NCBI RefSeq assembly: GCF_902168435.1
Contig: NZ_LR656174.1
Span: 123,831-187,830 of the forward strand
Direction of reading: 5' to 3'
Origin: Bacillus marasmi
GTDB taxonomy: Bacteria > Bacillota > Bacilli > Bacillales > Cytobacillaceae
DNA length: 64,000 nucleotides
A program made the translations under genes and the position numbers. The notes under the pieces were generated by a model that saw only the letters and a list, made by a program, of their open reading frames with translations, searched no databases and was not told where the DNA came from. Numbering within the stretch: position 1 is the stretch's first letter; every line of letters begins with the position of its first letter. Below are positions 47,936-55,286 of the stretch, one piece after another.

Positions 47936-48346
47936 TTACCTAATTTCAATTTCAGCTTGTTTGAATGGTTCTAGCACTATAGGGAAGCACATTGAAATAT
48001 TATCCACTGTTTTTAGATTTTTTAAATTCTGAAAACCCTCAACAGATGTTACATCAAATAAACTATCCTCACCATCCCAATCTGGCTTTATGATATGATA
48101 AATTTCATTACCACCATCAAAACAAAGGTTCTCAATCTTTTCCAAATCACTTTTTTCTATAGTTAACTCTTCCAAATATTCCTTTATTTCAACTATTGGT
48201 TCACTTCCCGAATACCAGTCGAAACTATTTGTATTCTTATTTTTTAAGTCTGTTAAATCATCCAGAAATAGCGGTTCTTTATCTAATAAAGCTTCAATAA
48301 CCACCAATTTAAAATTAAAATCTTTAAACATTCCACTCTTGACCAT
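47936..48346 (-). CDS. Orphan immunity-like protein (DUF6892-like)
   Basis: A 136-residue acidic protein (FKLVVIEALLDKEP, CFDGGNEIYHIIKPDWDGED, ISMCFP). From memory it resembles a family found next to polymorphic toxins. It is the left-most gene of the LXG island, with no toxin directly upstream, so it may be an orphan immunity gene. The start at 48346 has GGGGGAAG nearby. Function is inference from context. Confidence 0.55.
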   Translation of the reverse strand: MVKSGMFKDFNFKLVVIEALLDKEPLFLDDLTDLKNKNTNSFDWYSGSEPIVEIKEYLEELTIEKSDLEKIENLCFDGGNEIYHIIKPDWDGEDSLFDVTSVEGFQNLKNLKTVDNISMCFPIVLEPFKQAEIEIR

Positions 48347-48448
48347 TACACTTCCCCCAATTTATGATTTTTCAACGAATAGAATATTGTTTTAGTTCTA
48401 TATAATTCCATTATCCCAGCAACTACTAAACTGAGATCAGTAAAATTT

Positions 48449-48715
48449 TTATGGTAAATCCACCATTTTTTTTGCTTTAAATGCCTGAATTCCCTGTCTG
48501 AATAGAGTTATTGCAAGATAAATGAATATGGTCGACAAAGCAAGAAAAATAACTAATCCAACAGTTTGATTCTTTTCATAGGCAGTAAAGATTTTTAGAA
48601 TTGATTTATGTCCGAAATATGCCGTAACTACACACCCGAAAAAACGCGAAAAAATCTCAAAAAATCTAAAAGTTTTAAAATCCTGTTCATTATTCCTTTG
48701 CCTTTTCTTGCTCAT
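48449..48715 (-). CDS. Small two-helix membrane protein of the LXG island
   Basis: An 88-residue protein with two membrane segments (FGCVVTAYFGHKSILKI and VGLVIFLALSTIFIYLAITLF) and a basic N-terminus. A damaged second copy lies at 59155-59415. In both places it follows an LXG toxin and its immunity gene. GGAGGA precedes the ATG. It may be a membrane immunity or accessory protein; no family is recognised. Confidence 0.62.
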   Translation of the reverse strand: MSKKRQRNNEQDFKTFRFFEIFSRFFGCVVTAYFGHKSILKIFTAYEKNQTVGLVIFLALSTIFIYLAITLFRQGIQAFKAKKMVDLP

Positions 48716-48764
48716 TAATACTTTCCTCCATTTGCCTTTTCACACTTCATCAGTGTATCGACTT

Positions 48765-48980
48765 TTAGTTCGAGAGGAATTCCACAAATTGTTTTTCTTC
48801 CTCATCGATAAAACCAATAAATAGAATTTCTTTGATATCCACGTGGTTAATAACAAAAGAATAATCTTTGTTGATATAGCCTTGTGAAAAATAATTTTTT
48901 TTAAAATTAATAACTCTATTTCCCTGCTTCAATATAACATCTGAGCCATATCCTAAAAGTTGGGTAATGGGTAAATCCAC
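48765..48980 (-). pseudogene. Probable gene remnant in the LXG island
   Basis: A 71-codon frame (GYGSDVILKQGNRVINFKK, FIDEEEKQFVEFL) opening at a GTG with no ribosome site. It reads like the C-terminal end of a larger protein. It lies between an immunity gene and the two-helix membrane gene; probably a truncated immunity gene. No family is recognised. The ~220 bases to 49200 hold nothing else clear. Confidence 0.4.
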
Positions 48981-49200
48981 AAATAAAAATCTTGAAAGGC
49001 ATTAAGCCTATCAAGATCACTCATTAAAATATTTATTTTGTTTTTCTGCTTATATTTGGTCTACTGAAGCAGTTCTTTTAAAAAAATAATCTCATTGTTT
49101 TCAATTACTCTAATCATGTTTAAAACCCAATTCTTTAGGGGTACAACCATCGTGAACCTTTATTTCTTTATCTTTATTCATCTACATATATCGCTCTTTT

Positions 49201-49530
49201 TTAATCATCACCTATAATTCTATCATCTAGCTTTTCTCTGTCTTCGGCAATTTGATCATACGAACTAATAAGGTTACTAATATAATCAATCTGAACCTCT
49301 CTATCATCTTGAAACAAATGTATTATAGCCCCCTTACTTATTAAAGCCTCGATTGTTTTCTTAAAATCTTTTAATTCATCCGTATCAAAGTAATCACATT
49401 CTAGTACTACTTTATTATCTTCTATATTTTTTTTAATATCTTGAATACTTGCTCCATTATTCTGTCTTATAATAGATACATACTTTAATTTATTGGAATC
49501 ATTATCAATTTTCAATTTCATCTTTACCAT
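49201..49530 (-). CDS. Putative immunity protein for toxin 1
   Basis: A 109-residue acidic protein starting 16 bases after the stop of the first LXG toxin, with AGGGAGGC 9 nt before its ATG. That position is where cognate immunity genes sit. Sequence (VSIIRQNNGASIQDIKKNI, ALISKGAIIHLFQDD) is not one I recognise. Immunity is inferred from context only. Confidence 0.6.
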   Translation of the reverse strand: MVKMKLKIDNDSNKLKYVSIIRQNNGASIQDIKKNIEDNKVVLECDYFDTDELKDFKKTIEALISKGAIIHLFQDDREVQIDYISNLISSYDQIAEDREKLDDRIIGDD

Positions 49531-49545
49531 AAAATTTTAGCCTCC

Positions 49546-51225
49546 CTAAAAGTTTTTAATTGGTATTATAGGCTCACCTGGAATACTATTCCTCCAATTC
49601 CCACCATGCCATCCTTTTAAATGCTCATTAAAAGTTGCTGGGTAGATTATTTCTCCTCTATCAGCAAGATGTGGATATTTTGAAGCACTATAAGTATGAT
49701 GACCTGCAATTGGTTTACCATCATATTTAGGAGTTTTACCAGCAAGAATATCTTTTAACTGTTCTTGAGACCAATCTCGAGTAAGTGGTTCATTATTTAA
49801 TAATCGTTGTTGTTCTTGATACCAAAATTCTTTAACTCCTTTATCCCTTCTTTTAGCAAATTTTTTATTCCAAATGTAGTCTGCATACTCTTGTTTTGTA
49901 ATAGTCCTATTATCAATTTTATCTTTTAACTCTTTCATTTTCTTAGAACTCATTTGTTGTGTCGTAGTTGGATGCTCTTTTAAATCTAGTCCTTTTGTTC
50001 TCTCTGCTATAATATCTTTTGCTTCTTTTACATGAGGGAGCTCAGAAATTCCCTTACTATCTTCACCCGTACTCTTAGTAACATCTCTTACATCATCCAC
50101 AACTTTATTCACTACAGGGCTACTTACGTCCACAGATTTCTTAATATGTAGAAAATTTTCACCATAACCACTATGTGCCCATGCAGTGGATAGTTCTGGT
50201 TTTTCCAATTTGATAGTCAGGCTTTCTCCAATGTCATTCAGGCCTTTACCAAATAACCTTTTTCCACCCTTAATTGCTAACGATTTGGGATTGACCACGT
50301 ATTCTAATGGTTCAAGTGGAGTTCCCTCATATGAAGAACCTAACTCTTTTACCCCACCAGTTCGATCATTTTTTGGGATTTTCTCAACTATTTCAAAACG
50401 AGTAACGAACTTCCCTTTAACCCTAGCAGTATATTTCCTGACAATCTGCCCATTGTCAAAAACATAAAAATCTCCACCATATTCCCCATACTCATCGATG
50501 ATTTGAACTTGGTAGGCTAATTTATGCTGGATGTTTTCAAACTCTTCTTTACTAATTGACCGAGGTTTTTTTGCCCGATAAATTTCACTGCTGTGATAGG
50601 CTTTCGAATTAAAATGAATCGGTGATATAGCACCGTTTTTCGTTGATGATTGTAATAACTGCTGAAACAGTAGTTTCGCATAGGATTCGGCTGGTAGGGA
50701 CTTTTGGTATTGATTGACAAGATCATAGTCCAGTTCATGAACCTTCTCAAGTGTATCTTTTCGCTCTTTTTCAGCTAGGTACATTTGCTGGTCAAATTCA
50801 GCACTCGAGAATACATCTAAAGAAATAATATCATCAATATTACGAAAAATCCTTTTTAGTTCACTTTCCTTTTCGGAAACAATCTCGTTAGATTTCTGCG
50901 CTGCTTTCTTTAAAGTTTCTTCTAAGAATGGTACATGAACCAGTGTGTTTCCAGATAAATTACGTTCTGAGACGGCACCTTCAACACTTTTTAAAAATGA
51001 AAGATGTTGATCAATAAAATCTTCCCAGGCATTGACGACATCTATTTGGGCAAGATAAAAGCCTTTGATTGCATCGGCAGTCTTCCCTTTAAAATCAGAC
51101 AACTGGACGATTTCTTGAAAGGTTCCCTTTAAATCTTCCAATTGTTCCTGTAAGTTTTTATAATCTTTAATTCTTTCACTTATAGACGAAAGCAATGTGC
51201 TTGATTCATAGATTTTCAGATATGA
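49546..51225 (-). CDS. LXG polymorphic toxin 1, GHH-type nuclease C-terminus
   Basis: A 559-residue type VII-secreted toxin. Residues 1-215 are the LXG domain (MSYLKIYESSTLLSSI at the start), nearly identical to the other toxins here. It then departs: no hydrophobic pre-toxin region, but a beta-rich middle and a linker STAWAHSGYGENFLHIKKS shared with toxin 4. The C-terminus holds AGHHTYSASKYPHLADRGEI and HLKGWHGGNWRNSIPGEP, the GHH form of the HNH/EndoVII nuclease fold. AAGGAA before the ATG at 51225 sets the start. The likely target is DNA of competing cells. No T7SS core genes are in the window. Confidence 0.85.
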   Translation of the reverse strand, partial: SYLKIYESSTLLSSISERIKDYKNLQEQLEDLKGTFQEIVQLSDFKGKTADAIKGFYLAQIDVVNAWEDFIDQHLSFLKSVEGAVSERNLSGNTLVHVPFLEETLKKAAQKSNEIVSEKESELKRIFRNIDDIISLDVFSSAEFDQQMYLAEKERKDTLEKVHELDYDLVNQYQKSLPAESYAKLLFQQLLQSSTKNGAISPIHFNSKAYHSSEIYRAKKPRSISKEEFENIQHKLAYQVQIIDEYGEYGGDFYVFDNGQIVRKYTARVKGKFVTRFEIVEKIPKNDRTGGVKELGSSYEGTPLEPLEYVVNPKSLAIKGGKRLFGKGLNDIGESLTIKLEKPELSTAWAHSGYGENFLHIKKSVDVSSPVVNKVVDDVRDVTKSTGEDSKGISELPHVKEAKDIIAERTKGLDLKEHPTTTQQMSSKKMKELKDKIDNRTITKQEYADYIWNKKFAKRRDKGVKEFWYQEQQRLLNNEPLTRDWSQEQLKDILAGKTPKYDGKPIAGHHTYSASKYPHLADRGEIIYPATFNEHLKGWHGGNWRNSIPGEPIIPIKNF

Positions 51226-51244
51226 CATTCTTCTAATTCCTTCT

Positions 51245-51520
51245 TTATTTTGGTGTACCGTTTGCAATTGCTTCGTCTTGTTGTTTTATAGAATTTACAT
51301 TTGATTGGGTATCAACAATATTTTTCACGACAATTTCTATGTATGAAGCAATGTCAGAAGAAATAGTTTTCTCCCTTGTTTTCCACTGGTCTGTAAAATC
51401 AAGCTTATTATTACCAAGTACTTGTTCGTTGGAATTGGGAAGGACCAAAGCAGCTAAAGCTTCTTTGACCTTTGTTAATCGTTTCATGACTTCATCATGT
51501 TTTACTTGGATCGTACTCAT
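51245..51520 (-). CDS. DUF5344 (YwqI-like) LXG helper, copy 1
   Basis: A 91-residue helical protein, MSTIQVKHDEVMKRLTKVKE at the start. In B. subtilis ywqH-ywqI-ywqJ, YwqI is the equivalent and is thought to aid export of the LXG toxin as a WXG100-like partner. It ends 20 bases before the toxin. Copies at 57290 and 62155 are about 85% identical. Confidence 0.85.
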   Translation of the reverse strand: MSTIQVKHDEVMKRLTKVKEALAALVLPNSNEQVLGNNKLDFTDQWKTREKTISSDIASYIEIVVKNIVDTQSNVNSIKQQDEAIANGTPK

Positions 51521-51822
51521 TAAGACAATTGCCTCCTGATTTGCTTGATTTTACGTTGCAAGTCTTCTGTTGCATCTTCACCTTTTTTCAAAAGTCGTTC
51601 TGCTTCGCGGGTTAAGCCACTGGCAAAGGATAATCCTGATTTTTCCTGTTCCAAAACATTCACCCTTGAATCTATCTTTTCAATATATCTATCGTACTCA
51701 GAATGAAAAATATTCTGCATTTCATTATGTGCACGAGAACGGGATTCATTGAATGTCATAGCTCGATTTCCTTCCCAATATGCTTGAAGATTTGGCGTTA
51801 GATTGGTATTCCACTCTGCCAA
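51520..51822 (-). pseudogene. DUF5082 (YwqH-like) helper, N-terminally truncated, copy 1
   Basis: Encodes only the last 100 residues of a 142-residue DUF5082 protein (compare 57565-57993). The frame now opens at a TTG with no ribosome site. Compared with copy 2, about 220 bases covering the promoter, ribosome site and first ~42 codons are missing between the base before 51836 and the yokU terminator. The last codon overlaps the DUF5344 start. Probably inactive, which could also reduce expression of toxin 1. Confidence 0.8.
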
Positions 51823-51851
51823 AGCATTGTTTTATTCCCTTTCAAAAATAA

Positions 51852-51876
51852 ATAGCACCCATTTTTGGGGGTGCCA
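51852..51876 (-). terminator. Terminator of yokU copy A
   Basis: GGCACCCCC/GGGTGCT stem followed on the minus strand by ATTTATTTTTG. The same structure follows yokU copy C (58114-58138). Confidence 0.75.
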
Positions 51877-51890
51877 TTAAGAAGTGCAAC

Positions 51891-52172
51891 CTATGAAGAA
51901 AAATCAAAGTAATTTCTTTTCAATAACCTTGGTAATTCCATAAGTTCCTTAAAGGTTATCGAACTATCAATTTTTTTTGTATCAACTAAAAATAATTGGT
52001 CTTCAATTTCTTTTATAATGTTATCCGTCTGATACACCATGCCACATTCCTGGCAGATAACCGCTGGTGTCCCCGTAATTTCGATAGCCCTTGACCCATC
52101 AGGCAGCTCCCAATATACCGTGCTCTCACCACTCCTGGCGTTTCCGTCACACCATTCACATTTAATCTCCAT
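51891..52172 (-). CDS. yokU: YokU-like zinc-finger protein, copy A
   Basis: A 93-residue protein with paired CxxC motifs (KCEWC and CQECGMVYQTD), a YgiT/MqsA-type zinc finger, and the conserved end LLKRNYFDFSS. YokU is a Bacillus family annotated as a putative antitoxin-like protein and lies beside kamA in B. subtilis. AGGTGA lies before the ATG at 52172. It follows the kamA fragment by about 10 bases. Three copies occur in the island (A, B scrambled, C). Confidence 0.85.
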   Translation of the reverse strand: MEIKCEWCDGNARSGESTVYWELPDGSRAIEITGTPAVICQECGMVYQTDNIIKEIEDQLFLVDTKKIDSSITFKELMELPRLLKRNYFDFSS

Positions 52173-52182
52173 CATCAATCAC

Positions 52183-52637
52183 CTACTCCTGAACCGATGA
52201 ATCAATTTTTTGACCATCAATATTGCTCGATTTTTGCTGCGCTTTAAATTTCTTTTCTTTTAATTCGTCCCGCTTTTCACGTTTATCCTTTAGAGAAGAA
52301 TGGCTAGGGTCTTGCTGGTACTTTTGCCTTCTGTCTAAACGTTGAAGATCTTCTGGTATCAGGTTGAATTTACTGTCATTCATGACAGCGGATATACCAA
52401 CATTAGATTTATATTTTTCATAATCTGGATACACACCCTTGAAGTATGCTTCGGCAGTTCCTGGCACGTAGTTTTGCGGCTCCGGATATGAGGTAATAAC
52501 CCCTTCAAAGTTACGTAACACCACTTTTTCAGCACTTTGTGAAATCAAATAATTCGGCTGTAAGGCAATCTTCCCACCACCACCAGGACTATCACAAACA
52601 AAGGTAGGGACTGCGTTTTTTATTGTAAGTATAAATA
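52183..52637 (-). pseudogene. kamA 3' fragment (lysine 2,3-aminomutase), copy A
   Basis: About 145 codons matching the C-terminal end of Kam[60 protein letters not shown]. The radical-SAM core with CxxxCxxC is absent. Homology begins abruptly at the AVP codons, and the 24 bases before (ending AAAAAACGCAG) are the same in copy C. The open frame continues to 52710 through an unrelated hairpin with no ribosome site. Truncated and probably not an enzyme. Confidence 0.85.
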
Positions 52638-52644
52638 AATAACT

Positions 52645-52689
52645 AAAAGCTGCAAACCAAATTAAAAACATCTTGGTTTGCAGCTTTTC
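52645..52689 (-). terminator. Hairpin upstream of kamA fragment A
   Basis: AAAAGCTGCAAACCAA/TTGGTTTGCAGCTTTT stem, followed by AGTTATTTATTT on the minus strand. A related hairpin (CTGCAAACT core) precedes kamA fragment C at 58938-58984. Confidence 0.65.
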
Positions 52690-52828
52690 TTTATAACATT
52701 TATTTGCCATTCTTTCGATTAAGTTAGTTAAAAAATGTTGGTCGCAGACATATTGTTGTAGTGATGTTTACCTTTTTAATTTTCTACAACAAACGCGCCC
52801 GATTATGAAAGAAGTCTTTATTCTGAGC

Positions 52829-53335
52829 TTAATCAAACCATTTGTCACCATCAGAAATCCATTTGTTATTCTGTAAATCAAAGCAATTATCATAATCATG
52901 GAAGCTAAAATAAGAATGTAAATTGACGCTTTTTCCACCTGCTTGATTCCAACAATCTTTGAACCAATCTACAATAATTGGTGTTTCAGTTTTAGAGATT
53001 ACTTCATCATTTTGTTCATAAAACTCCCAAAATTTTTCCTCTCGATCATCAGGTACATTGTAAAAGCAAACATCTTCAATAATGTCGTAACTGCCCGCAA
53101 AAATATTGCTTTCATTTCCCTGATAAAAGACTTCATTTGCTTTCCTGTCCATAGAGTACATCATGATTGAAATTTCGTGTGGCTGAATAAATGCTGTGTA
53201 ATCCAATAAATCGACCTTATTATAATAATTAAAATTAATCGTTTTTCTTATTTGTTGAATTAATTGTTCTGAGTTTCTATGTAAATTTTCCCTTACTGTA
53301 TGAATATATTCTTGAGTCGTAAACAATGGAAACAC
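52829..53335 (-). CDS. Orphan immunity-like protein
   Basis: A 168-residue acidic, aromatic-rich soluble protein (TVRENLHRNSEQLIQQIRKT; VDWFKDCWNQAGG; LHSYFSFHDYDNCFDL). It has no toxin next to it. Such proteins are common as orphan immunity genes in LXG islands. No family is recognised, and function is inference from position. Confidence 0.55.
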   Translation of the reverse strand: MFPLFTTQEYIHTVRENLHRNSEQLIQQIRKTINFNYYNKVDLLDYTAFIQPHEISIMMYSMDRKANEVFYQGNESNIFAGSYDIIEDVCFYNVPDDREEKFWEFYEQNDEVISKTETPIIVDWFKDCWNQAGGKSVNLHSYFSFHDYDNCFDLQNNKWISDGDKWFD

Positions 53336-53496
53336 CTCATAATTCTATAAAATATTGGATATGTACTTGAAAAAACAGATACAATTTTACTATAAAAATC
53401 GCATCTCCAGAAAATTCATTCTATTTTAAATTACCCTGTCTTACTAATTTGCCACGCACGTTAGAATGTGTATTGAAGTTCTTTCAGTAACGAGTC

Positions 53497-53970
53497 CTAC
53501 ATCCAATTCATATATTCTTCAAAAGTAAATTCCCCAATTACTTCTATAATAGTATCTGGTTTACTTCCGTCATAATAAGATATGTCAGTGGTTACCCCAC
53601 ACCAATATATATCAAAAATCCCATTTCCTTTGTATTTCAATTTCAAACTATTATTGTTAACTTCTTGGTGTTCGAAATAATAAACTCTAGCAAGTAAATC
53701 ATTTCTTGTCTCATCGCAACCTTTAGAAATAAAGAATTCTCTTTCTCTAAATTTATTGAGATTTAAGTTATCTAAAAAGACAGTTATTTCACCACTTGGA
53801 TTCATTTTAAGATCAGCAGTATCTGGTACCGACTGAATTGGTTCCTCATCTGTTTCTACTTCTAGCCATAGCATTATTTTGTTTTCAGAATTCTTTACTG
53901 CATAAATTTTTGCTTCAGAGATATTAAACTTTTCTCTACCATTAAAGCGATTAAGAATAAATATTCCCAT
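53497..53970 (-). CDS. Orphan immunity-like beta-rich protein
   Basis: A 157-residue protein MGIFILNRFNGREKF..., predicted mostly beta (SEAKIYAVKNSENKIMLWLEV; GIFDIYWCGVTTDISYY). AGGTGA 4 nt before the ATG at 53970 is preferred over the longer frame. It lies alone between the two cassettes; no toxin is adjacent. Unrecognised family. Confidence 0.55.
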   Translation of the reverse strand: MGIFILNRFNGREKFNISEAKIYAVKNSENKIMLWLEVETDEEPIQSVPDTADLKMNPSGEITVFLDNLNLNKFREREFFISKGCDETRNDLLARVYYFEHQEVNNNSLKLKYKGNGIFDIYWCGVTTDISYYDGSKPDTIIEVIGEFTFEEYMNWM

Positions 53971-54183
53971 TAAATCACCTAGCCTCATTTTTATTTACAA
54001 TACTAACCTGTGCGATTGTTTAAGCATATTACTGAAGAATTTTAACTAAATTTTAACAACTATTTCCTATTTTCTTATTAAGAGTTATTCAGGAAAATCC
54101 CCCCAAAACAAAGATCACAATTCATGTTGAATCACGCCCTACCGTATTATGAGGTGTTTAAAACTTCTATAATAGGAAGTTGT

Positions 54184-54471
54184 TTAATCATTGATAACAA
54201 TCTCTTTTTGTCCTTTTCTTTGGAAAATAGGCTTTTCAATTAATATTTCTGTAATTTTCAACTTGAATAAAATGTAATGAGTAAATAATGCAACCATCAA
54301 TCCATTTAATATTCCAGCAGCTACATCAAATGGATAATGAACACCTACCCATATTCTTGAAAATACTATTCCAAATGCAAGCCAAACCAATAAATGCTTA
54401 TATCGAAGTGAAGATAACCACAGTGTAAAAGCTATCACAATTATTGCTGCTAAATACAAAATAGAACCCAT
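54184..54471 (-). pseudogene. PAP2/BcrC-type phosphatase, C-terminal remnant
   Basis: Encodes the last ~95 residues of a PAP2-family membrane phosphatase. Motif 3 is intact (SRIWVGVHYPFDVAAG, the SRxxxxxHxxxD pattern), but motifs 1 and 2 are missing. The truncation point is at about 54472, exactly where an inverted yokU fragment begins. It is therefore a rearrangement scar rather than a functional gene. Confidence 0.75.
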
Positions 54472-54474
54472 TAT

Positions 54475-54778
54475 GAATTGTTTTTAGTTGATACGAAAAA
54501 AATTGATAGTTCGATAACCTTTAAGGAACTATTGGAATTCCCAAGATTATTGAAGAGAAATTATTTTGATTTTTCTTCTTAGGTTTTGTGTCTAAAAGAT
54601 CTTCAATATCTTTAATCGTGATGTCGGTCTGGTACTCCATGCCACATTCCTGGCAGATAATGGCTGGTGTCATTGTAATCTCGATTGCTCTTGATCCATC
54701 AGGCAGCTCCCAATAAACCGTGTTCTCACCGTTATTTGCAGTCCCTCCACACCATTCACATTTCATCTCCATCACCAA
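54475..54778. pseudogene. yokU copy B, split by an inversion
   Basis: The N-terminal part (KCEWCGGTANNGENTVYWEL to DIEDLLDTK) reads on the minus strand from 54778 to about 54585. The missing C-terminal part (QLFLVDTKKIDSSITFKEL to NYFDFSS and stop) lies head-to-head on the plus strand at about 54475-54582. The two halves overlap by the DTK codons at the junction. The homology upstream stops at the end of the kamA stop region (CACCTACTC), so kamA fragment B is lost. Confidence 0.85.
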
Positions 54779-54856
54779 TCACCTACTCAAAACATTGAAA
54801 GGTATATTACCATCAGGATTTTAAGTATCTATGAATTATCTTTTATTGAACAATAA

Positions 54857-55285
54857 TTAACAATTAAAATATGCCTTCAAGAAATCAAAAAACGATGACC
54901 AAGTTTCCTTTAACTCTCCTTTAAAAAGTAGTTCATCTCCACCCTCAAAATTAACTATATAAACTTTATCTGTTACAGTATCCAGCACTAATACAGCATT
55001 TGCTGACATTTCGCTTAAAACCAGATATTGCTTCGGAAAACCATGTTCTTTTCTAGAAATGAGTGTGTATGATTCAATATTATTTTCTTCATCTGCTATA
55101 TCCAGTAATTCAAAGGGTACATGCTCTTCCCAAAAAGGTCCTGCATACTGGATAAAAAATTCTTGGAAAGTATCTGATGCGTTTACACCAAGCCTTATTA
55201 AAGCATCCTGTACTAGCTTGCTATCTTCACGTTTATATATTTCTTCTCCTAGAACTTCATCTAGTCTCTCAGGCAAAATACTCAT
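54857..55285 (-). CDS. SMI1/KNR4 (SUKH)-family immunity protein for toxin 2
   Basis: A 142-residue acidic protein. YAGPFWEEHVPFELLDIADE and the C-terminal VYIVNFEGGDELLFKGELKETWSSFFDFLKAYF fit the SUKH immunity superfamily. Its ATG sits next to the toxin 2 stop (TAATATG), with GGAGG inside the toxin end, so the two are coupled. It would neutralise the LHH nuclease of toxin 2. Confidence 0.75.
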   Translation of the reverse strand: MSILPERLDEVLGEEIYKREDSKLVQDALIRLGVNASDTFQEFFIQYAGPFWEEHVPFELLDIADEENNIESYTLISRKEHGFPKQYLVLSEMSANAVLVLDTVTDKVYIVNFEGGDELLFKGELKETWSSFFDFLKAYFNC

Positions 55286-55286
55286 A

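Larger units (their letters stand above)
50573..51836 (-). repeat. LXG cassette repeat block, copy 1
   Basis: DNA encoding truncated DUF5082, DUF5344 and the toxin LXG domain. It is highly similar along its length to blocks at about 56612-57889 (copy 2) and 61477-62693 (copy 3). The similarity ends abruptly where the toxins diverge (near the EIYRAKK codons). Confidence 0.85.

Noticed and set aside
52183-52710. Novel secreted or membrane protein (hydrophobic N-terminus then KamA-like tail)
   Set aside because: The hydrophobic start is read through a hairpin with no ribosome site, and the same KamA tail in copy C is preceded by different codons.
54184-54471. Intact small PAP2 phosphatase
   Set aside because: Only motif 3 is present; the start coincides with a rearrangement breakpoint.
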